DNA of 64,000 nt from Shewanella sp. Arc9-LZ. GTDB taxonomy: Bacteria; Pseudomonadota; Gammaproteobacteria; Enterobacterales; Shewanellaceae. The first letter of the stretch is position 1; the number at the start of each line of letters is the position of its first letter. Of this stretch, positions 43,041 to 51,816 are shown in pieces. Under the pieces are notes generated by a model. That model saw only the letters and a list, made by a program, of their open reading frames with translations, was not told the origin of the DNA and did not search any database. Location: the NCBI RefSeq assembly GCF_010092445.1, contig NZ_CP048031.1, forward strand, positions 2,542,001 to 2,606,000, in the 5' to 3' direction. The translations under genes and the position numbers were made by a program.

Positions 43041-43123
43041 GAGCTGTTGAGCTGTTGAGCTGTTGAGCTGTTGAGCTGTTGAGCTGTTGAGCTGTTGAGC
43101 TGTTGAGCTGTTGAGCTGTTGAG
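43041..43123. repeat. Ten exact 8-bp tandem repeats plus three bases
   Basis: GAGCTGTT occurs ten times in perfect tandem (43041-43120) followed by GAG. An 8-bp unit is not a multiple of three, and the perfection implies active slippage. The array lies between the TPR lipoprotein terminator and the pilin operon, about 590 bp upstream of the pilin promoter region. Confidence 0.95.
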
Positions 43124-43260
43124 TAAAATTTTTATAAATATTCTTACACAGAGCAAATTAATACGATATTTACGGGCTTATCGTTACCAACGGCGACGTC
43201 TTGGCTTAAGCGAATCGTTAGTCAGCTCTGTATTACAGATTAGAGCATTGGCCTAAAGCA

Positions 43261-43284
43261 AAAAGTCCCCATTTGGGGACTTTT
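43261..43284. terminator. Bidirectional terminator after the TPR lipoprotein gene
   Basis: A perfect 10-bp stem AAAAGTCCCC / GGGGACTTTT with a 4-base loop, T runs on both strands. It separates the secretin/TPR unit from the pilin operon. Confidence 0.88.
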
Positions 43285-43302
43285 ACAGACTGAGTTATGA
43301 CA

Positions 43303-44025
43303 TTACAGACTACTTAACTGGACTCGACACTCGGGATGATCACTTAAATACAGCAGTCTCGACAAACTTTGTCGGTGTGCCGGCTGGTAACTCAGGGTAT
43401 CGGCGTAAAAATGACACGCTTGCGACCAATTTGATTGTGCTTCGTGAATTAGTCCTAAGTGGTAACTGGTTCGCCATACTGGAGCGCCTAATCGGTCGGC
43501 GGTAGCAATCACGGCTTCGGCTTTTTCGTAACGACCTTCTAAATAATAACTTGCTGCTAATGTTGCATGCAGTTCTGGGTGATCCGGTTGTAACTGCACT
43601 TGTCGTTGTAATACGGTTCTTGCCAGGTTGATATTACCCTCTTGCATGGCCAGTTTACTGCGCAAAATGGCTACTTCGGATACTGGTTGTTGTTGCGATA
43701 ACAACCTATCTAGCACCATTTGGCTATCAACATCACGACCGATTTGATGGTAAACAATCGCGGCTGTAAAACCAATTTGTTGGTGTTGTGGATAGGTCAT
43801 TGATAATGCACCTAGGTCGTTCGACAAGCGTTCACAGTCACTAATAGCAGACTGATAACCTTGGCAATTAACACCATCGGTTTGATTTACATTGTATTGT
43901 TTTAACATCGCCGTTAACTGATCATCTGGTTGATATTCACGCTTAGTTTGGCTGGTACTACACGCACTGCTGACTAAGGCAACCACAATCACGGTACTGA
44001 GGCGGAAATGAGTTAAGGTCTTCAT
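43303..44025 (-). CDS. TPR lipoprotein, TadD-like
   Basis: A 240-residue lipoprotein: signal with lipobox SSAC (C22), then tetratricopeptide-like helices (about 60-230; LARTVLQRQVQLQPDHPELHA, YYLEGRYEKAEAVI). TadD lipoproteins of Tad systems have this architecture and assist secretin assembly. It starts 14 bp after the secretin gene, in the same transcription unit. Confidence 0.78.
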   Translation of the reverse strand: MKTLTHFRLSTVIVVALVSSACSTSQTKREYQPDDQLTAMLKQYNVNQTDGVNCQGYQSAISDCERLSNDLGALSMTYPQHQQIGFTAAIVYHQIGRDVDSQMVLDRLLSQQQPVSEVAILRSKLAMQEGNINLARTVLQRQVQLQPDHPELHATLAASYYLEGRYEKAEAVIATADRLGAPVWRTSYHLGLIHEAQSNWSQACHFYADTLSYQPAHRQSLSRLLYLSDHPECRVQLSSL

Positions 44026-44039
44026 AATTAATGTCCTCT

Positions 44040-45992
44040 TTATAGTGACGAGTCAGCTAATGGAAATTGCATGCTTTGTAGCATTTCAGCTGATGTTTGG
44101 AATTGCCATAAGGCAACATCATGACGTGGCTCTCTTACCAGTGTTGGCGTCACAATAATAATTAACTCGCGGGCGGTATCGGCGTCAGACGATGACTCGG
44201 TTAACTTACCCAGCAACGGAACATCGTTAATACCCGGTACAAAGTCACGTGAATCGCTTATGTCACGGCTGACTAACCCACCGATGATTAATGGCTGTCC
44301 ATCACGTAAGCGCGTACTGGTGGTCAGGTTTCTGACATTGAATGCACTAGTGGTTAATGATGACCCTGTGCTCGACGATATTTGTTGGGTTAACAAAGTG
44401 TCTGGTGTTGAAATACTAGGACTTAAATCTAAAGTGATTAAGTCGTTTTCGTCCACCATTGCTCGTACTTCAAGCTGGATACCAAACGATTTAAACTCGG
44501 TGCCACTAAATACCCCTTGGCTATTACCCCCATTGGCACTACTAATTCCATTGGGTGAAAATGATGTTGGCACTGGCACTTCACCACCGGCTCGGAATAC
44601 GGCTTTTTCTCCTGCTAAGACGGTTAACGTCGGACGAGATAATGTGCGTGAGATACCGTCTTTTTCTAACAATGAAAACAGTAAATCAAATGCAATCTCA
44701 CTGCCGCCCACTTGGAAGTTGTTCACCAGTGCGCCACCTAATACCTGCAATGCATTTTCGACTTGGCCTGAACCCAGTGCTTGATTAGTTGCCCCATCTA
44801 AACCGAAATTACCGTCGGTTTTGTTGTAGCCTTGAGTGATCAATGAAAAGTCAGGACGCCATTGGGTTAAACTGCGACGATTCACTTCGTACATTTGAAT
44901 CGCTACACGTACCTGGGGTAAATCGCGGACTTCGATGGTCGACAACAATCTACCATTCGCCATAGACAACAACTTAGCTCGGGCAATATTTGACTTCACA
45001 TTGTTACTGCTAGATTTTGCATTACCGCCTCTATTTGATGACGAATTACTGCTTACCTGTTGGCTTGAGCTGATTAACCCACCCGACTCATTGGCGATAA
45101 CGGTAATGTCATTACTGCCTGCTTCTATTTTTCCAGTGATTGAATTAATACGATCTCCAGTGAAAAGGCGCGATGCTAAATTTAATACTCTAACGAGGTC
45201 AACTTGGGTTTCAACCTGACCGCCTAGTAACAAGGTGTCGGCTTGATCATCAGGCATGTCGCCTTTTTGAATACGACTTACCGTGACTGATTCACCACCT
45301 AATTGAATAATGGCCTTTTTGACTTTTTCAATCATGCTCATTGGTAATACATCAACTTGAATTAAGTTGATAATAGCGGCGTGGCCTACACTCCCCCGAT
45401 TAGACTTACGCAGTTGCTGCGACGGTAGACGAATATTAGGACTTAAGTCGGCCAAAAAATCGGTAGGTGATTTCATGACTAAACTATTGTTATCGTTGAT
45501 ACGGTTTTTACCTGCATCTAAGTAATGACGAGCGGCAGTTTCAGCGGCTAATTTATATTTTACCGTTGGCACTCGGCCCCTAAGTACCAGAGCTGCGCGA
45601 TCAGGTGCTAATGTTAGGCGAATTTTAGGGTGAATATCACTGAGCGCTTGCCTTAACACACTCAAGTCTTCTGTGACACTGAATAGAAACGTTTCAGAGG
45701 TGTCGTCGGTATACCAAACAATAAGGCTGGTACGGCCCACTTTTTTTGCCAGTGCCAGTACTTCATTTTTATCGAGTACTTCAACTTGCATAATGGCATC
45801 TTGGCCAATGGCTACGCGTGAAATGCTTTTTTTAAACACCAAACGTGAATGAGTCCACTGGACCATTTCTCGGATCATACTGGACTGGCGGCCATCTGCT
45901 GTTTCAATAAAATCTAGGCCTTTAGTGCCAGAAAATACTGACATGCTCACTAGCAACAAACAGATTGACGTTACACAGAGAGATTGTTTCAT
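44040..45992 (-). CDS. rcpA: Tad-type outer-membrane secretin (RcpA/CpaC)
   Basis: A 650-residue secretin with a signal peptide. The N-terminal pilus-assembly domain (about 40-110; SRVAIGQDAIMQVEVLDKNEVL, TSLIVWYTDD) is typical of RcpA/CpaC, and the C-terminal secretin domain (about 425-625) shows VAIQMYEVNR upstream, LSRPTLTVLAGEKAVFRAGGEVPVP and LRDGQPLIIGGLVSR. It is about 150-200 residues longer than usual, with a Ser/Asn-rich insert near 305-330. Sigma54 promoter at 46043, leader about 40 nt. Confidence 0.92.
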   Translation of the reverse strand: MKQSLCVTSICLLLVSMSVFSGTKGLDFIETADGRQSSMIREMVQWTHSRLVFKKSISRVAIGQDAIMQVEVLDKNEVLALAKKVGRTSLIVWYTDDTSETFLFSVTEDLSVLRQALSDIHPKIRLTLAPDRAALVLRGRVPTVKYKLAAETAARHYLDAGKNRINDNNSLVMKSPTDFLADLSPNIRLPSQQLRKSNRGSVGHAAIINLIQVDVLPMSMIEKVKKAIIQLGGESVTVSRIQKGDMPDDQADTLLLGGQVETQVDLVRVLNLASRLFTGDRINSITGKIEAGSNDITVIANESGGLISSSQQVSSNSSSNRGGNAKSSSNNVKSNIARAKLLSMANGRLLSTIEVRDLPQVRVAIQMYEVNRRSLTQWRPDFSLITQGYNKTDGNFGLDGATNQALGSGQVENALQVLGGALVNNFQVGGSEIAFDLLFSLLEKDGISRTLSRPTLTVLAGEKAVFRAGGEVPVPTSFSPNGISSANGGNSQGVFSGTEFKSFGIQLEVRAMVDENDLITLDLSPSISTPDTLLTQQISSSTGSSLTTSAFNVRNLTTSTRLRDGQPLIIGGLVSRDISDSRDFVPGINDVPLLGKLTESSSDADTARELIIIVTPTLVREPRHDVALWQFQTSAEMLQSMQFPLADSSL

Positions 45993-46042
45993 GGTTCACC
46001 CCTTAACATTTGACGCGTCATTTAAGACAGTACAATGATTAA

Positions 46043-46058
46043 TGCAGGAAGCTGGCCA
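46043..46058 (-). promoter_or_regulatory. Sigma54 promoter for the secretin unit
   Basis: Minus-strand TGGCCAGCTTCCTGCA has GG and GC at the -24/-12 spacing. Expected start near 46032, 40 bp before the secretin ATG. Confidence 0.72.
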
Positions 46059-46152
46059 CAAAATTAAAAATATATTAGCTGTTTTAAAACAATAGGTTAG
46101 ATAGTTATTTGTCGTTATTAAATGTTCTGGCTTACATTGCTCTCAAATCGAT

Positions 46153-46165
46153 TCGCATTTTGCGA
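46153..46165. promoter_or_regulatory. LuxO-type upstream activator site (secretin)
   Basis: TCGCATTTTGCGA, a perfect 5-3-5 palindrome, centred 102 bp upstream of the -24 element. Confidence 0.72.
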
Positions 46166-46217
46166 CGCACTTAGGGGGATGAGCCTAGCAATTTGAATAG
46201 CTTTTCAAATGGCAAAA

Positions 46218-46243
46218 AAAAGTTACCGATTAAGGTAACTTTT
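46218..46243 (-). terminator. Intrinsic terminator of the luxU-luxO unit
   Basis: A 10-bp stem AAAAGTTACC / GGTAACTTTT with a 6-base loop; on the minus strand it is followed by eight T. Confidence 0.88.
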
Positions 46244-46262
46244 AAAGGTTTAGAAAAGACTA

Positions 46263-47714
46263 TTAACTCTCAGCCCAGCTTTTCATTTTTCGATAAATAG
46301 TTGATGCGCTAATGCCTAAATAAGCTGCTGCTAGTGGAATATTACCGTCACATTGGTCAATGGCTGCTTCAATGGTATTTTTCTCTACTATCCAAAGCTG
46401 AACAATATTATGTGGTGAAGGTTGTTGGGTATTAACGCTATTGGTTGAGGTTCTGGCCGTGATATTAGTGGTTGTTTGATTCGGCTGAATACCATGGTTA
46501 TTTGTAAGATGGCTGTTGGTATGGCTGACGATTGAATGACCAAAATTACCTGGTAACATGTCAGGCTGAACAGACTGGCCATCGTAAATTACCACAATGT
46601 TTTCGATGACATTTTGCAATTCACGAATATTACCAGGCCAATCGTATTGCATAAAGGTATGCTTAACGTCAGCACTAAAGTCAGTAAATTGTTTGTTATT
46701 CTCAGCCGTTTTAGACTGCAAAATATGATTTGCTAGCAATAAAATATCATCGCCACGCTCACGTAATGGCGGCAACATAACCGGGATAACATTGAGTCGA
46801 TAGTACAAGTCTTCCCGAAAACGGCCTTCACCGACTTCTTCTGCCGGATTACGGTTCGTTGCACAAACGATGCGGACATCACTTTGTTGCAGATCGTTAC
46901 TGCCCACTTTGCAAAATGTACCCGTTTGTAAAAAACGCAATAATTTTGCTTGCAAATTTAATTGCATTTCACAAATTTCATCTAAAAATAGCGTACCACC
47001 ATTGGCGACTTCGACAGCACCTTTACGATCCGTTAATGCGCCACTGAATGCACCTTTAACATGACCAAAAAACTCTGACTCAAATAGCTCTGCAGGAATA
47101 GCCGCACAGTTAATGGCAATAAATGGACCTTGCTCGCGAGCACTGGCCTGATGCAAACCAAGAGCACACACTTCTTTACCTGTACCGCTTTCACCGGTTA
47201 CAAACACACTGGCTTTACTGCGTGCAGCACTTTCTAATAAGCGAAATACGGTATGCATTGATAACGATTCACCAATAAAGTTCATTCGCTCGAGCGAGGT
47301 TGCTTCTGGCTCTACAGTAATGGTTTTTATGTCTTGATTTTGTTGCTTAACAGCATTACCTACTGATGTGGTTAGGCGTTCTGAAGTAAACGGTTTTTCA
47401 ATAAAGTCATAGCCACCTAAGCGCATTGCATCAACGGCAACATCGATAGAACTGTTTGAAGTGATGATAATCACTTTGGCTGAGGTGTCTTGATTATTGA
47501 CGTATTTCAATACTTCTAAACCACTAATGTCGGGTAAACAAACATCTTGCACTAATACAGCAGGCATTTTTTCTTTAATCGCCACGAGTGCAGAATAACC
47601 ATCGACAAAATGTTGCGTATCAAAACCGGCCTTTTTCAATTGGCTGCAATATAACGCTCCACTAGAGAGGCTGTCTTCAACTACGTATACGAGCGGTTTA
47701 TTGTGTTCATTCAT
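46263..47714 (-). CDS. luxO: LuxO-like sigma54-dependent response regulator
   Basis: A 483-residue NtrC-class activator. Receiver 1-120 with D57 (VQDVCLPD) and K107; AAA+ domain about 147-380 with Walker A GESGTGKE (174-181), Walker B LFLDE (242-246), and the sigma54 loop GAFSGA (221-226, serine replacing the usual threonine); Fis-type helix-turn-helix at the end (GNIPLAAAYLGISASTIYRKM). Its C-terminus parallels Vibrio LuxO closely (LW-x3-K-x2-IE-AI-x2-C-GNIP-AA-YL). A 50-residue Asn/Thr-rich linker near 390-440 is unusual. It starts 13 bp after the LuxU-like gene. It likely binds the TNGCA-WWW-TGCNA sites upstream of five units in this locus. Confidence 0.9.
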   Translation of the reverse strand: MNEHNKPLVYVVEDSLSSGALYCSQLKKAGFDTQHFVDGYSALVAIKEKMPAVLVQDVCLPDISGLEVLKYVNNQDTSAKVIIITSNSSIDVAVDAMRLGGYDFIEKPFTSERLTTSVGNAVKQQNQDIKTITVEPEATSLERMNFIGESLSMHTVFRLLESAARSKASVFVTGESGTGKEVCALGLHQASAREQGPFIAINCAAIPAELFESEFFGHVKGAFSGALTDRKGAVEVANGGTLFLDEICEMQLNLQAKLLRFLQTGTFCKVGSNDLQQSDVRIVCATNRNPAEEVGEGRFREDLYYRLNVIPVMLPPLRERGDDILLLANHILQSKTAENNKQFTDFSADVKHTFMQYDWPGNIRELQNVIENIVVIYDGQSVQPDMLPGNFGHSIVSHTNSHLTNNHGIQPNQTTTNITARTSTNSVNTQQPSPHNIVQLWIVEKNTIEAAIDQCDGNIPLAAAYLGISASTIYRKMKSWAES

Positions 47715-47726
47715 TACCGACCTTCC

Positions 47727-48095
47727 CTACTCGACTAACGAGTGAATATGCACGTTAAATACATTGAGTGTTTCAACTAAAATAGCTATTAACTGCTGAG
47801 TTTGTGGGATAAACGCTTGGCCAATTTCTATTTGATATACCAGACAGGCACTTTTCGATAAACGTTCTGCTCCATATAATGCAGCAGTGTTCTTCAGGAT
47901 GTGCGTCACGTTATTAATCTCTTGGTATTGTTGTTGCTCTACTGCCGTTTGCAGATTTAAATGCAATTGAATTAATTCTTGTTCAAATAAATTAAGCAAA
48001 TGTTGATAAGTTTCAAAACCTAAATCGGACAATAAATTGTCTAAGGTACTTCGCTGCATGATTGGGCATGCTGTTATTGCTGTGGGTTCTAACAT
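47727..48095 (-). CDS. luxU: LuxU-like HPt phosphotransfer protein
   Basis: A 122-residue single-domain HPt protein with H65 in THILKNTAALYGAERL, which parallels the HALKSSAASFGADRL segment of Vibrio LuxU. It is encoded immediately upstream of the LuxO-like regulator, the same order as in vibrios. The two hybrid kinases at 49381 and 51817 lack an HPt domain, so this protein is the natural carrier of phosphate from their receivers to LuxO. The ATG has a GAGGTG site. A sigma54 promoter at 48191 implies that the relay activates its own genes. Confidence 0.85.
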   Translation of the reverse strand: MLEPTAITACPIMQRSTLDNLLSDLGFETYQHLLNLFEQELIQLHLNLQTAVEQQQYQEINNVTHILKNTAALYGAERLSKSACLVYQIEIGQAFIPQTQQLIAILVETLNVFNVHIHSLVE

Positions 48096-48190
48096 TGTTC
48101 ACCTCATGGTGGTTTAATATAACCACTGCGTTATAAGCATAATGAGCAAAAAGCATTAAAGTCGCGTTTTGGCTTGTCTTATAGGGTAAA

Positions 48191-48206
48191 CGCAAGAGTT
48201 ACGCCA
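48191..48206 (-). promoter_or_regulatory. Sigma54 promoter for luxU-luxO
   Basis: Minus-strand TGGCGTAACTCTTGCG, a close match to the -24/-12 consensus. Expected start near 48180, leader about 85 nt. Confidence 0.75.
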
Positions 48207-48299
48207 AGATAAAGGAAACAATTTTACCGTTATTATTCAGTGAATTAATTAACCTCATATTATAAACAAAGGCTACTTAATTTACAGTCGCATATTGAT

Positions 48300-48312
48300 T
48301 CGCATTTTGCAA
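48300..48312. promoter_or_regulatory. LuxO-type activator site within a 31-bp palindrome (luxU-luxO)
   Basis: TCGCATTTTGCAA is centred 101 bp upstream of the -24 element. It is the core of a longer palindrome at 48291-48321 with outer arms CATATTGATT / AATCAATATG, which could also serve as a hairpin ending the EAL gene transcript. Confidence 0.72.
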
Positions 48313-48373
48313 ATCAATATGCAGCTTCAGTATCTACAAAAATAGTTTGGTCATAAACGATAAACAAAATGTG

Positions 48374-49183
48374 TTAACTCCATAGGCTAAGGTTCTTTTC
48401 TAATGTTTGTGGTTTACCTAATAAGTAACCTTGGACGACATCGCACCCAAGCTGACTTAATATTTGCAGCTGGCTTTCTGTCTCGACGCCTTCTGCGACA
48501 ATATGTAATCCAAGTCGTTGCGCCATGGCGATAACGGCGCTGCATAAAGTGAAATCTTCATTATTGTCTGCAATGCCACTGACAAAGCTGCGATCTATTT
48601 TTAGGCCGTCAATATTGAATTTTCGCAATAAACTTAATGAGGCGAACCCAGTACCAAAATCGTCCAGCCACACTTGTACATCTTCTTGTTTAAAGGCATT
48701 AAACACTTTACAAATGGTTTGGGGATCGTGAATGAGTGCGGTTTCGGTTAATTCTAATTTAACGGCAGACGGCGGGATTTGGAGTTCGATAATAAGAGAC
48801 ATGAGTTGTTCATAAACATTAGTATGCAGCAACTGAACTGGGGATACATTCAACGATAAACAAATGTTTTGCATGCCCTGGTTACGCATGCGCTTTAAAT
48901 CTAGCAATGCTTGTTGAAATATCCAACTCCCTAGCTCTAAGATTTGTCCACTTTGCTCAGCACAAGGGATAAAGTCACTGGGTGAAATAACCCCAAACGT
49001 TGGCGAGTCACATCGAACCAATGATTCAAAGCCGACAATTCGACCTGTTTGCACTGAAATAAGCGGTTGATACACCATGCTGAAACAATGTTGTTTTAAT
49101 GCCTCCTCTATAACGTCGGTAAGGTCATTCCAGTGTGAGTTACTTGCATCTTCATTGATCACAGTTTGTTTTTGGGGATACAT
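48374..49183 (-). CDS. EAL-domain c-di-GMP phosphodiesterase
   Basis: A 269-residue stand-alone EAL enzyme expected to hydrolyse c-di-GMP. Catalytic segments are complete: FESLVR (ESL in place of EAL, which keeps the glutamate), NVSPVQL, LELTETAL, LDDFGTGFASL, LKIDRSF, EGVET and QGYLLGKP. No sensor domain is attached. I start at ATG 49183, six bases after GGAG; a TTG four codons upstream is in frame. Its own sigma54 promoter and activator site tie it to the pilus regulon, and lower c-di-GMP may be part of the switch. Confidence 0.9.
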   Translation of the reverse strand: MYPQKQTVINEDASNSHWNDLTDVIEEALKQHCFSMVYQPLISVQTGRIVGFESLVRCDSPTFGVISPSDFIPCAEQSGQILELGSWIFQQALLDLKRMRNQGMQNICLSLNVSPVQLLHTNVYEQLMSLIIELQIPPSAVKLELTETALIHDPQTICKVFNAFKQEDVQVWLDDFGTGFASLSLLRKFNIDGLKIDRSFVSGIADNNEDFTLCSAVIAMAQRLGLHIVAEGVETESQLQILSQLGCDVVQGYLLGKPQTLEKNLSLWS

Positions 49184-49227
49184 ATCTGACTCCAAAACGA
49201 TTAATACTTATGTGGTAATTAATAGAC

Positions 49228-49243
49228 AGCAAGAGTCGAGCCA
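49228..49243 (-). promoter_or_regulatory. Sigma54 promoter for the EAL gene
   Basis: Minus-strand TGGCTCGACTCTTGCT, almost ideal for TGGCACG-N4-TTGCW. Expected start near 49217, leader about 35 nt. Confidence 0.8.
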
Positions 49244-49342
49244 AAAAAACAATTATTAATCAATCGATAAATTACTGATATATAAAGCAATAACCGCAAT
49301 GAAATTAGTTAAGTTATTTTAGATAGCAACTTGCCATTCTGT

Positions 49343-49355
49343 TTGCAAAATGCAA
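49343..49355. promoter_or_regulatory. LuxO-type activator site (EAL gene)
   Basis: TTGCAAAATGCAA is an exact match to the Vibrio LuxO consensus TTGCAWWWTGCAA. Centred 107 bp upstream of the -24 element. Confidence 0.78.
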
Positions 49356-49380
49356 CTCAAATTACAAAGCAAACAGATGA

Positions 49381-51714
49381 CTACTGTAGGAATTTAGACA
49401 GGGTTTGTAAGAAATGAACTTTGTTAATCGGTTTTGAAACATAATCGTCCATACCGGCATCCATAAAGCGTTTTTTATCCCCTTCCATAGCATTGGCGGT
49501 AAAAGCAATGATGGGCGTTTTTTTGCATAAAGAGTCTGCACGAATGAGTGTAGACGCGGTAATGCCATCCATTCTTGGCATATATATATCCATTAAAATA
49601 ACGTCGTACTTTAGTTTTTTGGCCGCTTCAACGGCCTCTATTCCATCATTAACAATATCAATATTACATTGCAGTTTGTCGCACATCGCTTGCATCACTA
49701 GTTGATTAGTATTGTCATCATCGGCGAGCAATATTTTGACATTTCTATCGCGAAGATTGAGATTACTAATTAATGTTGCTGAGTTATATTCAACCGGTTT
49801 AGCTAGGGTAAACGGTATACCAATAATGATTTCGGTACCGCTTTGTTCTTGGCTGTTTATGGTTAATGTCCCTTGCATTAACTTAACTAAATTATTACTG
49901 ATTGCTAAGCCAAGCCCAGTACCTGAGCTGTGTTTTATTGCACTATTATCGACTTGAGTGAAGGGTTCTAAGATGTGATTCAGCATCGTTTCAGGAATAC
50001 CAATACCGGTGTCGGTAATGGTAATGGTCACGCTCACTTGAGTATCAGAGACCACATCGTATGTTGCGGTTAAGTTTATACTTCCCACTTTGGTGAATTT
50101 GATCGAATTTGATAATAAATTAAGCACTAATTGGCGTATGCGGCCTGGGTCACCGAGCAAACTTAACTCTTGTTCAGGTAATGATAAACTAAGCGATAAA
50201 CCACTCGCCTCAGCATTTGTATTCATTAAGCTGCAGGCAGATTGCAGTGTGGTCGTTAAATTAAAGGGTTCAGAGACTAAGGTTAACTTACCGGCTTCCA
50301 TTTTGCTGACATCTAAAATGTCGTTCAATATTTGCAGTAGGCTATTAGATGAATCTTGCATTGTGGTTAAATAAAATTGTTGCTGCGAATTAAGCTCTTC
50401 ATCGTCAACCAACACATCCAAAAGGCCAATAATACCATTTAATGGGGTTCTGACTTCGTGACTGACATTGGCTAAAAATTTTGATTTAACTACGTTAGCC
50501 GTTTCTGCTTTTTGGCGCGCTTCGATGAGTTGTAGTTCTTTGCGTTTCAACTCAGTTATATCGGTATGGAACCCAACAATACCGCCATCTCGCATTGGTC
50601 GTTCAACCATTTTAATCCAACGGCCGTCATTGAACTCAATAATCCGCTCAGGTTGCTGCTTACGTAGGTCATCTACATCTAGAAAATCAGGTTGTTTAAC
50701 TAAACTGCGTACTGTGGAGTTTTTTCGTAATTCTTGATAACTGATGCCTTCGTGAACAATATCAGCCAGTTCAGGATAAAGCGAAATAAAATTTTGATTA
50801 TACACCGCCACTTTTTGCTGATTATCAAAAATGATAAATCCATCAGCTAATGCTTCAATCGCATCACGAAAACGTCTTTCATTCCTAACTTGATTAACTG
50901 ATAAAATATGTAACATTTTACGTAAGTTAGCCGGTAATCGAAGCAAGAAATACATCAGCATGGCCAGGCAGCCACCAGCAAAAATGTATAGCGTATAATG
51001 CCACCAAGAGTCGTTAGTTGACTCATCCGGAGTTAAATGTTCAATAATATCAGCTTGCGAAATTACATGTTGATTGTCTGTTTGTACGGCAAGGAACAGG
51101 CTCGATGCCAGTACAATCAAACTGATTGAAAAAGCCACGGCTCTGCGGGTCCATAGCGGCGATGGTTTCGTGAGTAAGCTGATTAACCTTTGGGTAAATG
51201 AGCTTTGCTTGTCGGTTGCTATTTCTGCACTGCGTTGACGGATCAGGCTTTCAATTACTTTACCAAAATCTTGCAGATGCTGTTTGTCGCTATAATTAAA
51301 TTGTCTTGGCTTAGTGTCGATAATGCACAAGGTGCCAATACGATGACCACCAGCAGTTTGCAAAGGAAATCCTGCATAAAAACGAATTTTAGGGCCATCT
51401 AAAACTAAGGGGTTATCAGCAAAGCGTTTGTCTTCTAAGGTATCTTCAACAACAAATACATCACTGGAATGAATAGCATGGCCACAAAAGGACTCTGCTC
51501 TACCTGTTTCGCAGGCTTCTAAGCCTTGTTTAGATTTGAACCATTGTCTATTTTTATCAACCAAACTGACCAAACAAATTGATACATTGAAGTAGGCTTG
51601 GACAAAACGAGTCATGTGATCAAACTGCTCTTCTGGAAACGTATCCAGCAAATTCAACTCAAGTAATGCCTTAAGCCTGTTTGCTTCATCAATTGTCGGC
51701 TGTGGTTGATCCAT
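49381..51714 (-). CDS. Hybrid histidine kinase: GAF - 2TM - PAS - HK - REC
   Basis: A 777-residue kinase. GAF about 20-165 (RQWFKSKQGLEACETGR, SFCGHAI), two membrane helices (about 185-205 and 232-255) with a short periplasmic loop, PAS about 280-385 (ADGFIIFDNQQKVAVYN), HisKA (FLANVSHEVRTPLNG), HATPase (GTGLGLAISNNLV) and a C-terminal receiver (LLADDDNTNQ, VILMDIYMPRMDG, KPI). It has no HPt domain, so it needs a separate carrier such as the LuxU-like protein. Its GAF domain is paralogous to that of the kinase at 25970. The periplasmic loop is too short for a classic autoinducer sensor. Confidence 0.92.
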   Translation of the reverse strand: MDQPQPTIDEANRLKALLELNLLDTFPEEQFDHMTRFVQAYFNVSICLVSLVDKNRQWFKSKQGLEACETGRAESFCGHAIHSSDVFVVEDTLEDKRFADNPLVLDGPKIRFYAGFPLQTAGGHRIGTLCIIDTKPRQFNYSDKQHLQDFGKVIESLIRQRSAEIATDKQSSFTQRLISLLTKPSPLWTRRAVAFSISLIVLASSLFLAVQTDNQHVISQADIIEHLTPDESTNDSWWHYTLYIFAGGCLAMLMYFLLRLPANLRKMLHILSVNQVRNERRFRDAIEALADGFIIFDNQQKVAVYNQNFISLYPELADIVHEGISYQELRKNSTVRSLVKQPDFLDVDDLRKQQPERIIEFNDGRWIKMVERPMRDGGIVGFHTDITELKRKELQLIEARQKAETANVVKSKFLANVSHEVRTPLNGIIGLLDVLVDDEELNSQQQFYLTTMQDSSNSLLQILNDILDVSKMEAGKLTLVSEPFNLTTTLQSACSLMNTNAEASGLSLSLSLPEQELSLLGDPGRIRQLVLNLLSNSIKFTKVGSINLTATYDVVSDTQVSVTITITDTGIGIPETMLNHILEPFTQVDNSAIKHSSGTGLGLAISNNLVKLMQGTLTINSQEQSGTEIIIGIPFTLAKPVEYNSATLISNLNLRDRNVKILLADDDNTNQLVMQAMCDKLQCNIDIVNDGIEAVEAAKKLKYDVILMDIYMPRMDGITASTLIRADSLCKKTPIIAFTANAMEGDKKRFMDAGMDDYVSKPINKVHFLQTLSKFLQ

Positions 51715-51816
51715 ATTAGGTCCCTAGAATTATCAAACATCAATAACACTCTATATTACTATCAGTGCTATCGCTATATAGAGTTGATTTATATGCACAA
51801 ATCATTGAGGCAACCG

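Noticed and set aside
42893..43156. Minus-strand frame of 87 codons through the octamer array, encoding repeated NSSTAQQL
   Set aside because: All frames are open through this repeat by nature of the unit; there is no ribosome site or recognisable flanking protein sequence.
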